Assembly (NCBI RefSeq): GCF_013085465.1 | Contig: NZ_CP049838.1 | Location: 1,240,001-1,304,000, forward strand | Reading direction: 5' to 3' | DNA: 64,000 nucleotides | DNA from: Streptomyces asoensis | Lineage (GTDB): Bacteria; Actinomycetota; Actinomycetes; Streptomycetales; Streptomycetaceae | Part shown: one piece after another, positions 16,371-24,824 of the stretch | How the letters are laid out: each line of letters begins with the position of its first letter | How positions within the stretch are numbered: the stretch's first letter is position 1 | The notes under the pieces: generated by a model | Databases searched by the model: none | What the model saw: only the letters and a program-made list of their open reading frames with translations | Told to the model about the DNA's origin: nothing | Position numbers and translations under genes: made by a program

Positions 16371-19268
16371 TCAGGACGTGAGGTAACAGGACTTGCTCAC
16401 GCCGGGCAGCGGATCGGTGCCGAATGCCGCCGTCGTGCAGCCGGCTCCACCGGTGAACGACTTGTACACGAAGCGGCCTCGAGCTCCGTAGGCGATGGTC
16501 TGCTGTCCACTGAAGGCGCACGTGCCACCTTCGGCGGAGCAGGTCGTGGCGTAGCCGACCGGGCCGCCACTCGCGGTGTAGCAGGCCTTCGACTCACCTG
16601 ATATCGGGTCGCCGAACGTGGCATCGGTGCACGGGGTGTCACCGGTGGCCGTGATCGTGGCGAACGCTCCGAAGGCCCCGTACATCACCGGCTGTCCCGC
16701 TGCGGCCGAACAAGTTCCGCTCTGGTCGGCGCACTTGGTCCAGCCACCGGCCGGGGCTCCTGCTTGCGGCAGATAGCAGGACTTGGCCACGCCGTCGATG
16801 GGATCGCCGAAGTGGGCGTTGGTGCAGGCGACGGAGCCGTTCGTGACCTGGTGGGCGAAGTTGCCGTTGGCGCCGTACGCCACGTCACGGTTGTAGCCGG
16901 GCACGGCGCAGGTGCCACCCTCGGCCGCGCAGACGGTGTATCCGGGCGGGCCGTCCACGTCGGCGACGTAGCAGGACTTGACGAGATCGGCCGCCGGATC
17001 GCCACCGAACGAGCCGCTGGTGCAGGCGGTGCTGTCGGTCACTGTCCTGTACGTGTACGTCCCGGCGCCGTAGGCCACCGAGCGGGTGCCGCTGAAGGAG
17101 CAGGTGCCGCCCTCGCCCGCGCACCGGGTGAAGCCCGCGCGCAGGGCGCCGGTCCCCGGTTCGGCAGGCGGAGCGGGATTCCCCAGTCCGGTGGCGTTCA
17201 CGGTGTAGCCGCCCGGAGCGACGCCGGTGAGATAGACGTAGGTGTCGTCCTGGCTCGCGCCGGTGATGCCGGACGTGGGCGTGAAGGTTCCGTTGCTCCA
17301 GACGACGTTGCCGTTCACGGACACCGAGATGCTGGAGCCGCCGAACTTCGGGACTCCGATACGGCCGGTGGTGCCGGACGGACTCGAGAGGTGTGCCGTG
17401 TAGGTGCCGGCGGCGGGGTCGCGGGACCAGGACCCGCTGATGGCGCCCTGCGGCATGGTGATGCGGCCCTCGGCGCTGGTCAGATCGCCGGGGTGCGGGA
17501 CGAAGCGGTACGCGCCGTTCGCCGACTCCGGTGCGGTGCCGAGCACGTCGAAGCTGAGCGTGGAGGTGGGCGCGCTGGACCAGCCGTGGGCCAGGCTCAT
17601 GAACGAACCGCCGTAGGCGAGGCCGCCGTCGGCCTTGATGCCCTCCCAGAAGGTGCTCTTGGTGCCGATGTCGCTGTTGAGCATGTGGCCCCAGGTGCGG
17701 CGGATCTGCGTCAGGGCGGTGTGGTCGTCGTTGGCGGCGAAGTGGGCGTTCAGCTCCATTCCGCCGGCGAAGGGCGAGACGTTGCCACCCCATTCGGGAG
17801 TGGTGGGGCCGTAGATGCCCCAGTTCTTCCCGAGCCCCGCGATGACGCTCTTCGACTTGGCCGTGGAGTCGGTCAACCCGTACCAGACCGCGAGCGAGTT
17901 GCCGTCCTGCGGGTACAGGGCGCTGGTCGGGTTGTCCTTGTACATGCCCTTCGAGGCGTCCCACAGACGGGAGTTGGCCGCGACCTTGACGGCGGCCGCC
18001 TTGTCGGCCCAACTCGCGGCGAGTGCGCTGTCGCCCTTGGCCCGGGCCAGGGTGACGCCGCCCTTGAGCGCGGCGTACAGCAGCGCGTTGGCGGAGATGT
18101 TCTCACCGCCCTGGCCGGACCGGGCCCAGTCCTGGGTACGAGTCACGTTGAGCAGGCTGTTGCCGTTGATCTTGTTGATGATGAAGGCCATCCCGCGCGT
18201 GTAGTCGGCCCATTCGGAGTCCAGCCACGCCCGGTCGCTGGTGTAGGTGTAGTAGGTGGCCGTGCCCAGCAGCGTCCAGGTGTGGTAGGTGTCCGAGCCG
18301 GTGAGGTTGAAAGGCGGGCCCGACCAGGGGATTTCGCCCTCCGCCGACTGCGCGTTGTACATCGTGGTCAGCGCGTTGCGGGTCGAGGTGAGGTCGCCCG
18401 AGTACACGTACTGCGTAGGTACGGCGATGCCCAGGTCGCCCGGCCACACCGTACGGTCGCGCTTGGCCCCGTCGACCAGGACGGAGTCGCCCACGCCGAC
18501 GGTGGCGCCGTTGTCCCACGCCGAGGCCGGTGGCGGCCAGGCGCGGCCCTCGTCGGAGGCGATCGTGTTGAGTTGCACGGTGTACGCCCCGGCATACCAG
18601 ATGCGGTTGAGCAACTCGTCGCTGGAGGAGAAGTAGTTGGCATAGTCGGCCGGGTTGGCCTTCCCCGGAGCCGCGGTGAAGGCAAGGCTGACGCCCGTGA
18701 GGTCCACCCAGCCCGAGGTGTCGAGGAAGACGGTGAGATAGCGGAAGCCGCCACGTTGTTGCGCGGTGGGCACCGTGTAAGTGCCGTTGGCGGAGACCGT
18801 GGCATAGAGGGCCCCGTCTTCGCCGTCGCGGCCGCTGCTCCGGTCGCTGTTGTTGCCCACGTACAGGGACGACTCGCTGAAGGCCAGGCCAACTCTCCGG
18901 CCGCTGTCGCTGGCACTGCCGAATGACAACGTTGCCACACCGCCGACCTCTTTGCCGAAGTCGAGGGTGACGGCCGACTGCGAGCCGGAGATCCGCGTCG
19001 GCCGTCCACCGAGGACGTTCTGCGGGTTCGCGACGCTGCCGGACGTGCGGTGGACAGCGGTCGGCTTGAGAGTGCGTGAGGTCGGCGAGTAGTTCAAGGC
19101 ATCAAGCTCCGCTCGGGGCCTGGAGGTTGAGGTTCCCGCCGCGGACGCGGACGGGGCTCCGCCACCAGGCGGCGCGGGAGCCACGGCCAGTACGGCGGCC
19201 GCGACCACGGCGAGGCTGAGCAAGTGGTACCGACCTGGCGATCTGCCCAGCGGGGAACGGCGACGCAT
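16371..19268 (-). CDS. Secreted GH78-type alpha-L-rhamnosidase with four Cys-rich C-terminal repeats
   Basis: About 965 aa. The ATG at 19268 has a GGGAGG site and begins a signal peptide (MRRRSPLGRSPGRYHLLSLAVVAA, in parts). After a beta-sandwich region comes the six-hairpin domain typical of GH78 and related enzymes, with DEGRAWPPPASAWDNG, RDRTVWPGDLG, EIPWSGPP and GTKSTFWEGIKADG. The C-terminal ~240 residues hold four copies of an approximately 60-residue unit: C-x-x-EGGTC, then a VAYGA motif, then CT-x3-FG-x-DP, then KSCY. This gives four cysteines per unit and probably two disulfides. I do not know a named family for these repeats; carbohydrate binding is plausible. The upstream palindrome TGAAACGATTCA suggests LacI-type control. 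Confidence 0.85.
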   Translation of the reverse strand: MRRRSPLGRSPGRYHLLSLAVVAAAVLAVAPAPPGGGAPSASAAGTSTSRPRAELDALNYSPTSRTLKPTAVHRTSGSVANPQNVLGGRPTRISGSQSAVTLDFGKEVGGVATLSFGSASDSGRRVGLAFSESSLYVGNNSDRSSGRDGEDGALYATVSANGTYTVPTAQQRGGFRYLTVFLDTSGWVDLTGVSLAFTAAPGKANPADYANYFSSSDELLNRIWYAGAYTVQLNTIASDEGRAWPPPASAWDNGATVGVGDSVLVDGAKRDRTVWPGDLGIAVPTQYVYSGDLTSTRNALTTMYNAQSAEGEIPWSGPPFNLTGSDTYHTWTLLGTATYYTYTSDRAWLDSEWADYTRGMAFIINKINGNSLLNVTRTQDWARSGQGGENISANALLYAALKGGVTLARAKGDSALAASWADKAAAVKVAANSRLWDASKGMYKDNPTSALYPQDGNSLAVWYGLTDSTAKSKSVIAGLGKNWGIYGPTTPEWGGNVSPFAGGMELNAHFAANDDHTALTQIRRTWGHMLNSDIGTKSTFWEGIKADGGLAYGGSFMSLAHGWSSAPTSTLSFDVLGTAPESANGAYRFVPHPGDLTSAEGRITMPQGAISGSWSRDPAAGTYTAHLSSPSGTTGRIGVPKFGGSSISVSVNGNVVWSNGTFTPTSGITGASQDDTYVYLTGVAPGGYTVNATGLGNPAPPAEPGTGALRAGFTRCAGEGGTCSFSGTRSVAYGAGTYTYRTVTDSTACTSGSFGGDPAADLVKSCYVADVDGPPGYTVCAAEGGTCAVPGYNRDVAYGANGNFAHQVTNGSVACTNAHFGDPIDGVAKSCYLPQAGAPAGGWTKCADQSGTCSAAAGQPVMYGAFGAFATITATGDTPCTDATFGDPISGESKACYTASGGPVGYATTCSAEGGTCAFSGQQTIAYGARGRFVYKSFTGGAGCTTAAFGTDPLPGVSKSCYLTS

Positions 19269-19313
19269 GGGAACCTCCCGGAGCGGGTGCGGGACATACG
19301 ACAACACGATTTA

Positions 19314-19325
19314 TGAAACGATTCA
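19314..19325. promoter_or_regulatory. LacI-type operator candidate
   Basis: TGAAACGATTCA is a central-CG palindrome (TGAA-n-CG-n-TTCA), the form bound by many actinobacterial LacI-family sugar regulators. It lies 46 bp upstream of the rhamnosidase start. No LacI-type regulator is in this window, so the cognate factor would be elsewhere. Confidence 0.45.
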
Positions 19326-19619
19326 AAACTGTGGCCTACGAGACCGGCGACCGATCAGGCAGCGGGAAACGGGAGGGGCCTCGCCGAAGTTCCACCGATG
19401 ATGGGCGCGCTGAATCGAGGTGTCAACCCGTCGCGACCACCGCGAACTCCCCTGCAACCAAGTCCCGTTGATGGCATTGACAGGGACCTGCCCAGCCGGT
19501 TCACTGCCTGGGAGACAGGTATGGACCAGTGCGCGATTCCGGCCCGGCTCGGTGAGAGCCGTCGGCCCGGCCACGCCCACCAACCGGTGTCCCCCATCGT
19601 GAAATCGAGGCGAGTTGCC

Positions 19620-21482
19620 GTGTCCTCACGAAGCTCAGACATCGTTGTCAGACCCCGGGTTCTCAGCTTCCTGCTGACGGTCGCCCTCGCCCTCGCGGCA
19701 CTGGTCCCGGCCGCGTCGCCCGCGGCCGCCGCCACCCCGGTGTGCGTCCTGGCCTGTGACACGCTCGACCCCTCACAAGCCCGGCAGGAGAGCTTCCCGG
19801 TGCCGACCAAGGATCTCAACGGCCGACGCCTCGTACTGCACGTGTCCGACGCGGACGACATGGCCTGGGCCGGCATCGACAACGGCGTGCCCGGCGACGC
19901 GGTGTGGCTGGACCGCTCCTGGGACGGCGGCGCCACCTGGGAAGGACTGCTCGGCAAGGCGAGCGTCCCGACCACCTGGACCGGCACCAGGACGCTGATG
20001 TACAACATCACCGATCCCCGCAACCACAGGCGCGGGCTCGTACGGGCCTGCGGCGACGCGAGCGGGGTCGGCTGCACGGCGTGGGTCTACCCGACCGTCT
20101 GCGACACCGTCTGTGACGGCACCGACGCCGGTCAGGCCGCCGGCGACGACCAGCCGGTGCGGTCCACGACCATCTACGGCCGCACGGTCCGACTGCACGT
20201 GGACCAGAAGAACTCCATGGCCTGGGCGAGCATCGAATCCGGTGGCGCGGGCGACGAGATCTGGCTCGACCGTTCCTGGGACGGCGGCTCGTCCTGGCCC
20301 GACGGCTCCTCCCTCGGCCGTACCAGCACGCCGTCCGGAGCCACCACCACCCGTACCGCGATGTACGCCACCCGCGACCCGCGCGGTCTCCTCCACGGCG
20401 GAGCGGTCCGCGCCTGCGGCCGCGAGGCCGGCCACAACGAGGGCAGTTGCACCGCGTGGGTCAGGCCCGCGCCGACCAGGGCGCGCGCCGCGGCGGATGC
20501 GCTGATGACGTCGTACGACCCCTACAACGGCTGGTGGCCCAGCAGTTGGTGGAACTCCGCCGCCACCCTCACCTCCCTCATCGACTTCGCGAGGACCACC
20601 GGCAGGCACGACCACGACTGGGCCATCGCGCGCACCTTCGAGCAGAACAAGGGTGTCTTCCCCGCCGGTGTGCGCGGTTCGGACGCGATCGAGGGCCACT
20701 TCATCAGCCGTGCCATCGACGACTCGGGCTGGTGGGCCATCGCGTGGCTCGACGCGTACGACTACACGGGCGACTCCCGCTACCTCGACGAGGCCGTCAC
20801 CATCGCCGACTACGTCCAGCAGTACTGGGATCCCAGCACCTGTGGCGGGGGCGTGTGGTGGGACCGTGAGCGGACGTACAAGAACGCGGTGACGAACGGG
20901 CAGTACCTCTGGCTGACCACAGCGGTGCACCAGCGCATCCCGGGCGACACGGTGTGGCTCCAGCGGGCGAAGACGGCCGCCGCCTGGTACAAGGCCAGCG
21001 GGTTGATCAACTCCTCGAGGTTGGTGAACGACGGGCTGACCTCGGACTGCGCCAACAACGGAAGCACCGTGTGGAGTTACAACCAGGGACTGGCCATCGG
21101 CGCCTTCACCGAACTGTGGAAGGCGACCGGGGACGACTCGCTGCTGACCACCGCACGCACCCTGGCCGACGCCGCCGTCAGCAGCCCGACGCTGACCCGC
21201 AACGGAGTGCTCACCGAGTCCTGCGACATCGGATCGGCGTCCTGCGACGACAACCAGAAGCAGTTCAAGGGCATCTTCATGCGGAACTTCGCCGACCTCG
21301 CGAAGGTCACCGGTTCCAGCACCTATCAGGCCTACGTCCAGAAGCAGGCGGACACGCTGTGGGCGCAGGACCGCAGCTCCCTCAACGCCCTCGGCCAACG
21401 CTGGGCCGGCACCAGCCCCAACCAGACCGACTGGCGCACCCAAGCCGGCGCCCTCGGAGCACTCACCGCCGCCGCGGGCTGA
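19620..21482 (+). CDS. Secreted GH76 family protein (alpha-1,6-mannanase-like) with duplicated N-terminal domain
   Basis: About 620 aa from the GTG at 19620, which has a GAGG site; a longer in-frame extension to 19398 is open but lacks support. A signal peptide (RPRVLSFLLTVALALAALV, in part) ends near AAAATP. Two tandem domains of about 120 residues follow, each with a WLDRSWDGG motif, an MAWA-x-I segment and paired cysteines. The GH76 catalytic domain begins near ARAAADALMTSYDPYNGWWPS. It includes the conserved Asp pair in AIDDSGWWAIAWLDAYD, GGVWW and NGQYLWLTTAVH. GH76 enzymes cleave alpha-1,6-mannans, so yeast or mycobacterial-type mannans are likely substrates. Confidence 0.88.
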   Translation: MSSRSSDIVVRPRVLSFLLTVALALAALVPAASPAAAATPVCVLACDTLDPSQARQESFPVPTKDLNGRRLVLHVSDADDMAWAGIDNGVPGDAVWLDRSWDGGATWEGLLGKASVPTTWTGTRTLMYNITDPRNHRRGLVRACGDASGVGCTAWVYPTVCDTVCDGTDAGQAAGDDQPVRSTTIYGRTVRLHVDQKNSMAWASIESGGAGDEIWLDRSWDGGSSWPDGSSLGRTSTPSGATTTRTAMYATRDPRGLLHGGAVRACGREAGHNEGSCTAWVRPAPTRARAAADALMTSYDPYNGWWPSSWWNSAATLTSLIDFARTTGRHDHDWAIARTFEQNKGVFPAGVRGSDAIEGHFISRAIDDSGWWAIAWLDAYDYTGDSRYLDEAVTIADYVQQYWDPSTCGGGVWWDRERTYKNAVTNGQYLWLTTAVHQRIPGDTVWLQRAKTAAAWYKASGLINSSRLVNDGLTSDCANNGSTVWSYNQGLAIGAFTELWKATGDDSLLTTARTLADAAVSSPTLTRNGVLTESCDIGSASCDDNQKQFKGIFMRNFADLAKVTGSSTYQAYVQKQADTLWAQDRSSLNALGQRWAGTSPNQTDWRTQAGALGALTAAAG

Positions 21483-21641
21483 CGACCGGTTCCGGCGCGC
21501 AGGGCGGGGCCGTACATCTGGGCAAACGGCGTTGAGCGCGGTACGAACGGCCGATGGGCGCCACCGGGATGCGGTGGGTCCCCCGGCCGTGGGAGGAGCG
21601 GCCGGGAGACGATGGAGGGGACGAGCCAGTGGGCGGGGTGT

Positions 21642-23033
21642 TCAGGCGGCCGGGGTGTTCAGCACGTACTCGCGCGAGGCGTGCACCTCGCTGCGCAGGG
21701 CGGCCAGGTCGACGTCGAGGACCTGGCCGTCCCACTTGCGGGGCTCGCCGTTGATGAGGACGGCGCTGATGTTGCGGGCGTCGGAGCCCAGGACGATCGT
21801 GCCGATCGGGTCGTTTAGGGGCATGTTGTTGAGGTCCTCGGCCTGGATGACCAGCAGGTCGGCCTTCTTGCCCGGGGTGAGGGAGCCGGTGACGGCGGCC
21901 AGACCGTTGGTGCGGGCGCCCTGGAGGGTGGCGAAGTCGAGGACGTCATGGGTGGTGATGCGGGAGGGCTGCCCGTCGGTGCCGTAGGCGGCGTTCACGG
22001 CGCGCATCCGCTGGATGGCGTGAAGGGCCCGCATCTGCGTGAACATGTCGCTGGCGAGGGCGACTTCGACGTCGATGCTCAGTCCGGGACGGATACCGAC
22101 GGACAGGGCCTCGTCGACGGCGGGGATGGCTGTCTCCAGGCCGATCTGCGCGTCGGAGGTGGGGGCGAGGGCCACAGTGGTGCCGGTCTCCCCCATCGCC
22201 TTCCACGCCTCGGAGGTCAGCCCGGTGGAGTGGATGAGGGTGACGTCGGGGCTGAGGATGCCGTCCTTGGCCCAGCGCAGGACCGCCTCGGAGCCGGACG
22301 TGCCGAAGACGGCGTCCACGCTCACTCCGATGCCCAACTCCTTCGCGAATCTGGCGAGTTCAGGACCGTAGGCGAGCGCCGGTCCGGCGATCTCGTCGGT
22401 GGCCAGGGTCGCAAGGCGCAGCGTGAGCAACTGGTCGTCACTGCTGAAGTACTGCTCCTTGACGCGGGTCAGGTCGCCGGGCCACTGCCGGTCCCACGTG
22501 CCGAAGTGCGGGCCCATGGAGGCGTGCACGCCGCGGATGCCGGTGTCGACGAGGGCCTCGACGGCGGCGTCGGAGTGCTCGCGGGTGCGGGAGTTGTGGG
22601 AGAAGTCGAGCATGGTCGTGATGCCGCTGTCGATCGCGGTCAGCGCGGCCAGTCTGGTGCCGATGTACATGTCCTCGGGCCGGTAGACCGTGGCGTACCC
22701 GGCCAGGGTGGCCATGACGTAGCCGCCGAGGTCGTCGACGTCCGGCATGATCCGGCGCAACTGGGCCTCCCAGGCGTGCCGGTGGGTGTCGACGAAGCCG
22801 GGGGTGAGGATCGTGCCGGTGGCGTCGACGACCACGGCATCGCCCGCGTCGAGGTCGCGGCCGACGGCGGTGATCGTGTCGCCCTCGACGAGGAGGTCGC
22901 CGCCGTCGATGACGCCGAGGTCGGGGTCCATGGTGACGACGGTCGCGCCGGTGAACAGGATGCGCCGCCGGTCGGCGGGCCTGCGCCGGAGCTCTTCGAG
23001 CACGGCGGCGCCGGTGGTGTCGTTGACGTTCAT
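21642..23033 (-). CDS. Amidohydrolase family protein (AtzB/TrzA-like)
   Basis: A 463-aa cytosolic protein with the composite beta-sandwich of metal-dependent hydrolases (ILFTGATVVTMDPDLG) and a TIM barrel. The first metal motif is DTHRHAWE (His84, His86), and a later His occurs in VTLIHSTGLT. The strand that usually bears HxxE reads VSVDAVFGTSG, so I do not see all the usual ligands, and activity is uncertain. The ATG at 23033 begins the homology; the frame stays open further upstream, but that part has no family similarity. A 21-bp operator lies 150-170 bp upstream. The fusion gene behind it shares this N-terminal fold, so the two probably arose by duplication. Confidence 0.85.
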   Translation of the reverse strand: MNVNDTTGAAVLEELRRRPADRRRILFTGATVVTMDPDLGVIDGGDLLVEGDTITAVGRDLDAGDAVVVDATGTILTPGFVDTHRHAWEAQLRRIMPDVDDLGGYVMATLAGYATVYRPEDMYIGTRLAALTAIDSGITTMLDFSHNSRTREHSDAAVEALVDTGIRGVHASMGPHFGTWDRQWPGDLTRVKEQYFSSDDQLLTLRLATLATDEIAGPALAYGPELARFAKELGIGVSVDAVFGTSGSEAVLRWAKDGILSPDVTLIHSTGLTSEAWKAMGETGTTVALAPTSDAQIGLETAIPAVDEALSVGIRPGLSIDVEVALASDMFTQMRALHAIQRMRAVNAAYGTDGQPSRITTHDVLDFATLQGARTNGLAAVTGSLTPGKKADLLVIQAEDLNNMPLNDPIGTIVLGSDARNISAVLINGEPRKWDGQVLDVDLAALRSEVHASREYVLNTPAA

Positions 23034-23182
23034 GAGAGGTCTTCTTTCCGGACGGCGGAGACGGCCGGGAGGATGGGCCGTCCGCTGGAGAGGGGTGGGA
23101 GGGCGGGTCGCCAGGGGCGGCCGAGGCTGCTCGAACACCAGCCTCGGTCTCGCGCCCGCTGCGGCGACCAGGCCGCGGATTC

Positions 23183-23203
23183 CCCGGGTGTCGCGCACCC
23201 AGG
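23183..23203. promoter_or_regulatory. 21-bp inverted-repeat operator, site C
   Basis: The half-sites CCCGGGTGT and GCACCCAGG are separated by 3 bp, upstream of the amidohydrolase. Bases on the left (ACCAGGCCGCGG) and right (ATC) recur at site D, so the whole promoter segment is duplicated. Confidence 0.7.
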
Positions 23204-23236
23204 ATCGGGGCCGTGGGAGCGCCGACCGGGGGAGGG

Positions 23237-23992
23237 TCAGCCGAGCTTCATGACGTAGCCCGCGTGGTGCAGTTCGTCGCCCTGGAACTCCCCGTAGGCC
23301 CAGAAGCCGAGGTCGTCCAGGTAGTCGATGCGGTCGCCGTCGATCCAGTACCGGCCCTGGTAGGCGTGCGGGCGCCCGCCCCGGGTCTCGTCGTAGCGGC
23401 CGTCGGCGGTGAGCTCCTGGTGCAGGAAGTCGTTCCTGTCGATCCAGACGCCGACGCGCGGGCTGCCGGTCAGGTCCGCAACGGCCGGGATGCCCGCCTC
23501 GGGGGCGGTGGACCGGCCGGGGACGCCGGTGCCGGCCCACAGGACCGGCCTGCCGGTCGCGACGAGTGCGCGCACCTGCTCCGGCCTGGTCATGAGGGCG
23601 GCCACCGCGCTCGGTACGTCGGCGGCGAACTCGTCGGGCACCACCAGGAAGTCGGGAGTGTTGCCCGGGGTCAGCGTCGCGACGTACTCCGACCGGTGGC
23701 CGCGGCCGCCGGCCAGCGCCACGGTGTCCACGACGGCGGGAGCGATGGTCAAGCCGGTGCAGTCGACGACGATGGCCTTGTCGTCCCCCGCCGCGGTGAC
23801 GATGGCGGGGCCGACCCCTACGATCAGGGAGCCGACGAACAGGAGGTCGGCGCCGGTCATGGTCCCGATCAGCGGGTCCATCGTCAGGATGCGGGCGTTG
23901 GTGAACAGGACGGGACGCCCCTCGTCGTTCGAGAGGATCTCGTCGAGGGCCTCGGGGTTCCAGCTCGCGGTGCTGGTGTCGGTGATGCTCAT
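23237..23992 (-). CDS. Fusion of a metal-site-less amidohydrolase N-domain and an Atu4866-like domain
   Basis: 251 aa. The first ~75 residues match the start of the amidohydrolase at 21642-23033 (VLFTNARILTMDPLIGTMTGADLL, in parts), but where that protein has DTHRHAWE this one reads VVDTVALAGG, so the HxH metal motif is lost. A middle part (NTPDFLVVPDEFAADVP) keeps barrel-like pieces. The last ~75 residues are an Atu4866-like domain: VGVWIDRNDFLHQELTADGRYDE, then YQGRYWIDGDRIDYLDDLGFWAYG. The start at 23992 has GAGGAG. A 21-bp operator lies 150 bp upstream. It is unlikely to be a hydrolase; a ligand-binding role is possible. Confidence 0.8.
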   Translation of the reverse strand: MSITDTSTASWNPEALDEILSNDEGRPVLFTNARILTMDPLIGTMTGADLLFVGSLIVGVGPAIVTAAGDDKAIVVDCTGLTIAPAVVDTVALAGGRGHRSEYVATLTPGNTPDFLVVPDEFAADVPSAVAALMTRPEQVRALVATGRPVLWAGTGVPGRSTAPEAGIPAVADLTGSPRVGVWIDRNDFLHQELTADGRYDETRGGRPHAYQGRYWIDGDRIDYLDDLGFWAYGEFQGDELHHAGYVMKLG

Positions 23993-24141
23993 TGCGTGCT
24001 CCTCGGTGGAGTCGCCTCGTCGGTGTGGCCGATACGCGAAGTGAGCGCCGGTGCAGGTCCGAGGCGAGTGTTCGACAGCTACGGCGGCTGCTCGACCACC
24101 AGGTTCGTCGTGCGGTGGAATCCGAACCAGGCCGCGGTGTC

Positions 24142-24162
24142 CCCAGGTGTCCCGCACCCAGG
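24142..24162. promoter_or_regulatory. 21-bp inverted-repeat operator, site D
   Basis: The half-sites CCCAGGTGT and GCACCCAGG are separated by 3 bp, 150 bp upstream of the fusion gene. The operator-to-start distance is almost the same as for site C and the amidohydrolase. Confidence 0.7.
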
Positions 24163-24256
24163 ATCCGAGTCGCCGCGTGCGACGGAGGGGACATGGGGCG
24201 GTCTCGGACGGCCCGCGCCGCTGCCGCACCGCACGAAGGGCCCCGTCGCTCGCGAT

Positions 24257-24277
24257 GCTGGGTGCGCGGCACCCAGG
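24257..24277. promoter_or_regulatory. 21-bp inverted-repeat operator, site E
   Basis: The half-sites GCTGGGTGC and GCACCCAGG are separated by 3 bp; this is the most symmetrical copy (CTGGGTGC against GCACCCAG). It lies 63-83 bp upstream of the stand-alone Atu4866-like gene on the plus strand. Together with site D, 95 bp away, it covers a divergent promoter region. Confidence 0.7.
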
Positions 24278-24339
24278 AAGCCCTCACCTGGGGAGACGGC
24301 GGCCTGGTCGTCACCGGCCGCCGGGGCGATCGTAGAGCC

Positions 24340-24618
24340 ATGACCAGCAACGACACGTCCCGCGACCCGCACCCCTACGTCGGAATGTGGGTGACCGCGG
24401 ACGGCCATATCCGCCAGGAACTGCTGCCGAACGGCCGCTACGACGAAGCCCGCGGCAACCGCCGCAGCGCCTACACCGGGAGTTACACCGTCACCGGCAA
24501 CCACCTCGACTACGTCGACGACACCGGCTTCACCGCCACCGGCGACATCCGCGACGGCGTCCTCTTCCACGAGCACCTGGTCCTCTACCGCGAGGGCGAC
24601 GAGCATGCCCGGCAGTGA
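24340..24618 (+). CDS. Stand-alone Atu4866-like protein
   Basis: A 92-aa protein consisting of one Atu4866-like domain: YVGMWVTADGHIRQELLPNGRYDE, then YTGSYTVTGNHLDYVDDTGFTATG and a closing LFHEHLVLYREG. It aligns along its length with the C-terminal domain of the divergent fusion gene. The family is a small beta-barrel of unknown function. It shares the 21-bp operator with its neighbour and the SDR at 11221, which suggests joint induction. Confidence 0.82.
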   Translation: MTSNDTSRDPHPYVGMWVTADGHIRQELLPNGRYDEARGNRRSAYTGSYTVTGNHLDYVDDTGFTATGDIRDGVLFHEHLVLYREGDEHARQ

Positions 24619-24824
24619 GCCTGACCATGACCAAGGTCCACCTGCGGGTGACCGCCTCCGCGCACCCCGAGTGTTCCTTCGGGCCGTTTTCCGTACGGGC
24701 CGTTTCTCCATTCGGCGTCCAGCCACTCACAGAGGCCACATGCGGCGACTTCCCCGGCCTCGAGCCAAGACATCCGTGCAGTCAGAGCAGTTCAAACGGC
24801 CGCCGGAGACAACGCTGTTGAACT

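Noticed and set aside
16764..18926. A 720-aa open frame on the plus strand
   Set aside because: It lies opposite the rhamnosidase and is rich in Gly/Arg/Val with no domain; the minus-strand frame has clear family motifs and a signal peptide.
19478..19506. A sigma-70 promoter TTGACA-N17-TTCACT before the GH76 gene
   Set aside because: The -35 is perfect but the proposed -10 matches only three of six bases, so it is not listed as a feature.
21642..24356. One 904-aa minus-strand frame through the amidohydrolase
   Set aside because: The upstream 440 residues are an out-of-frame reading of the fusion gene and the promoter; the ATG at 23033 starts the homology.
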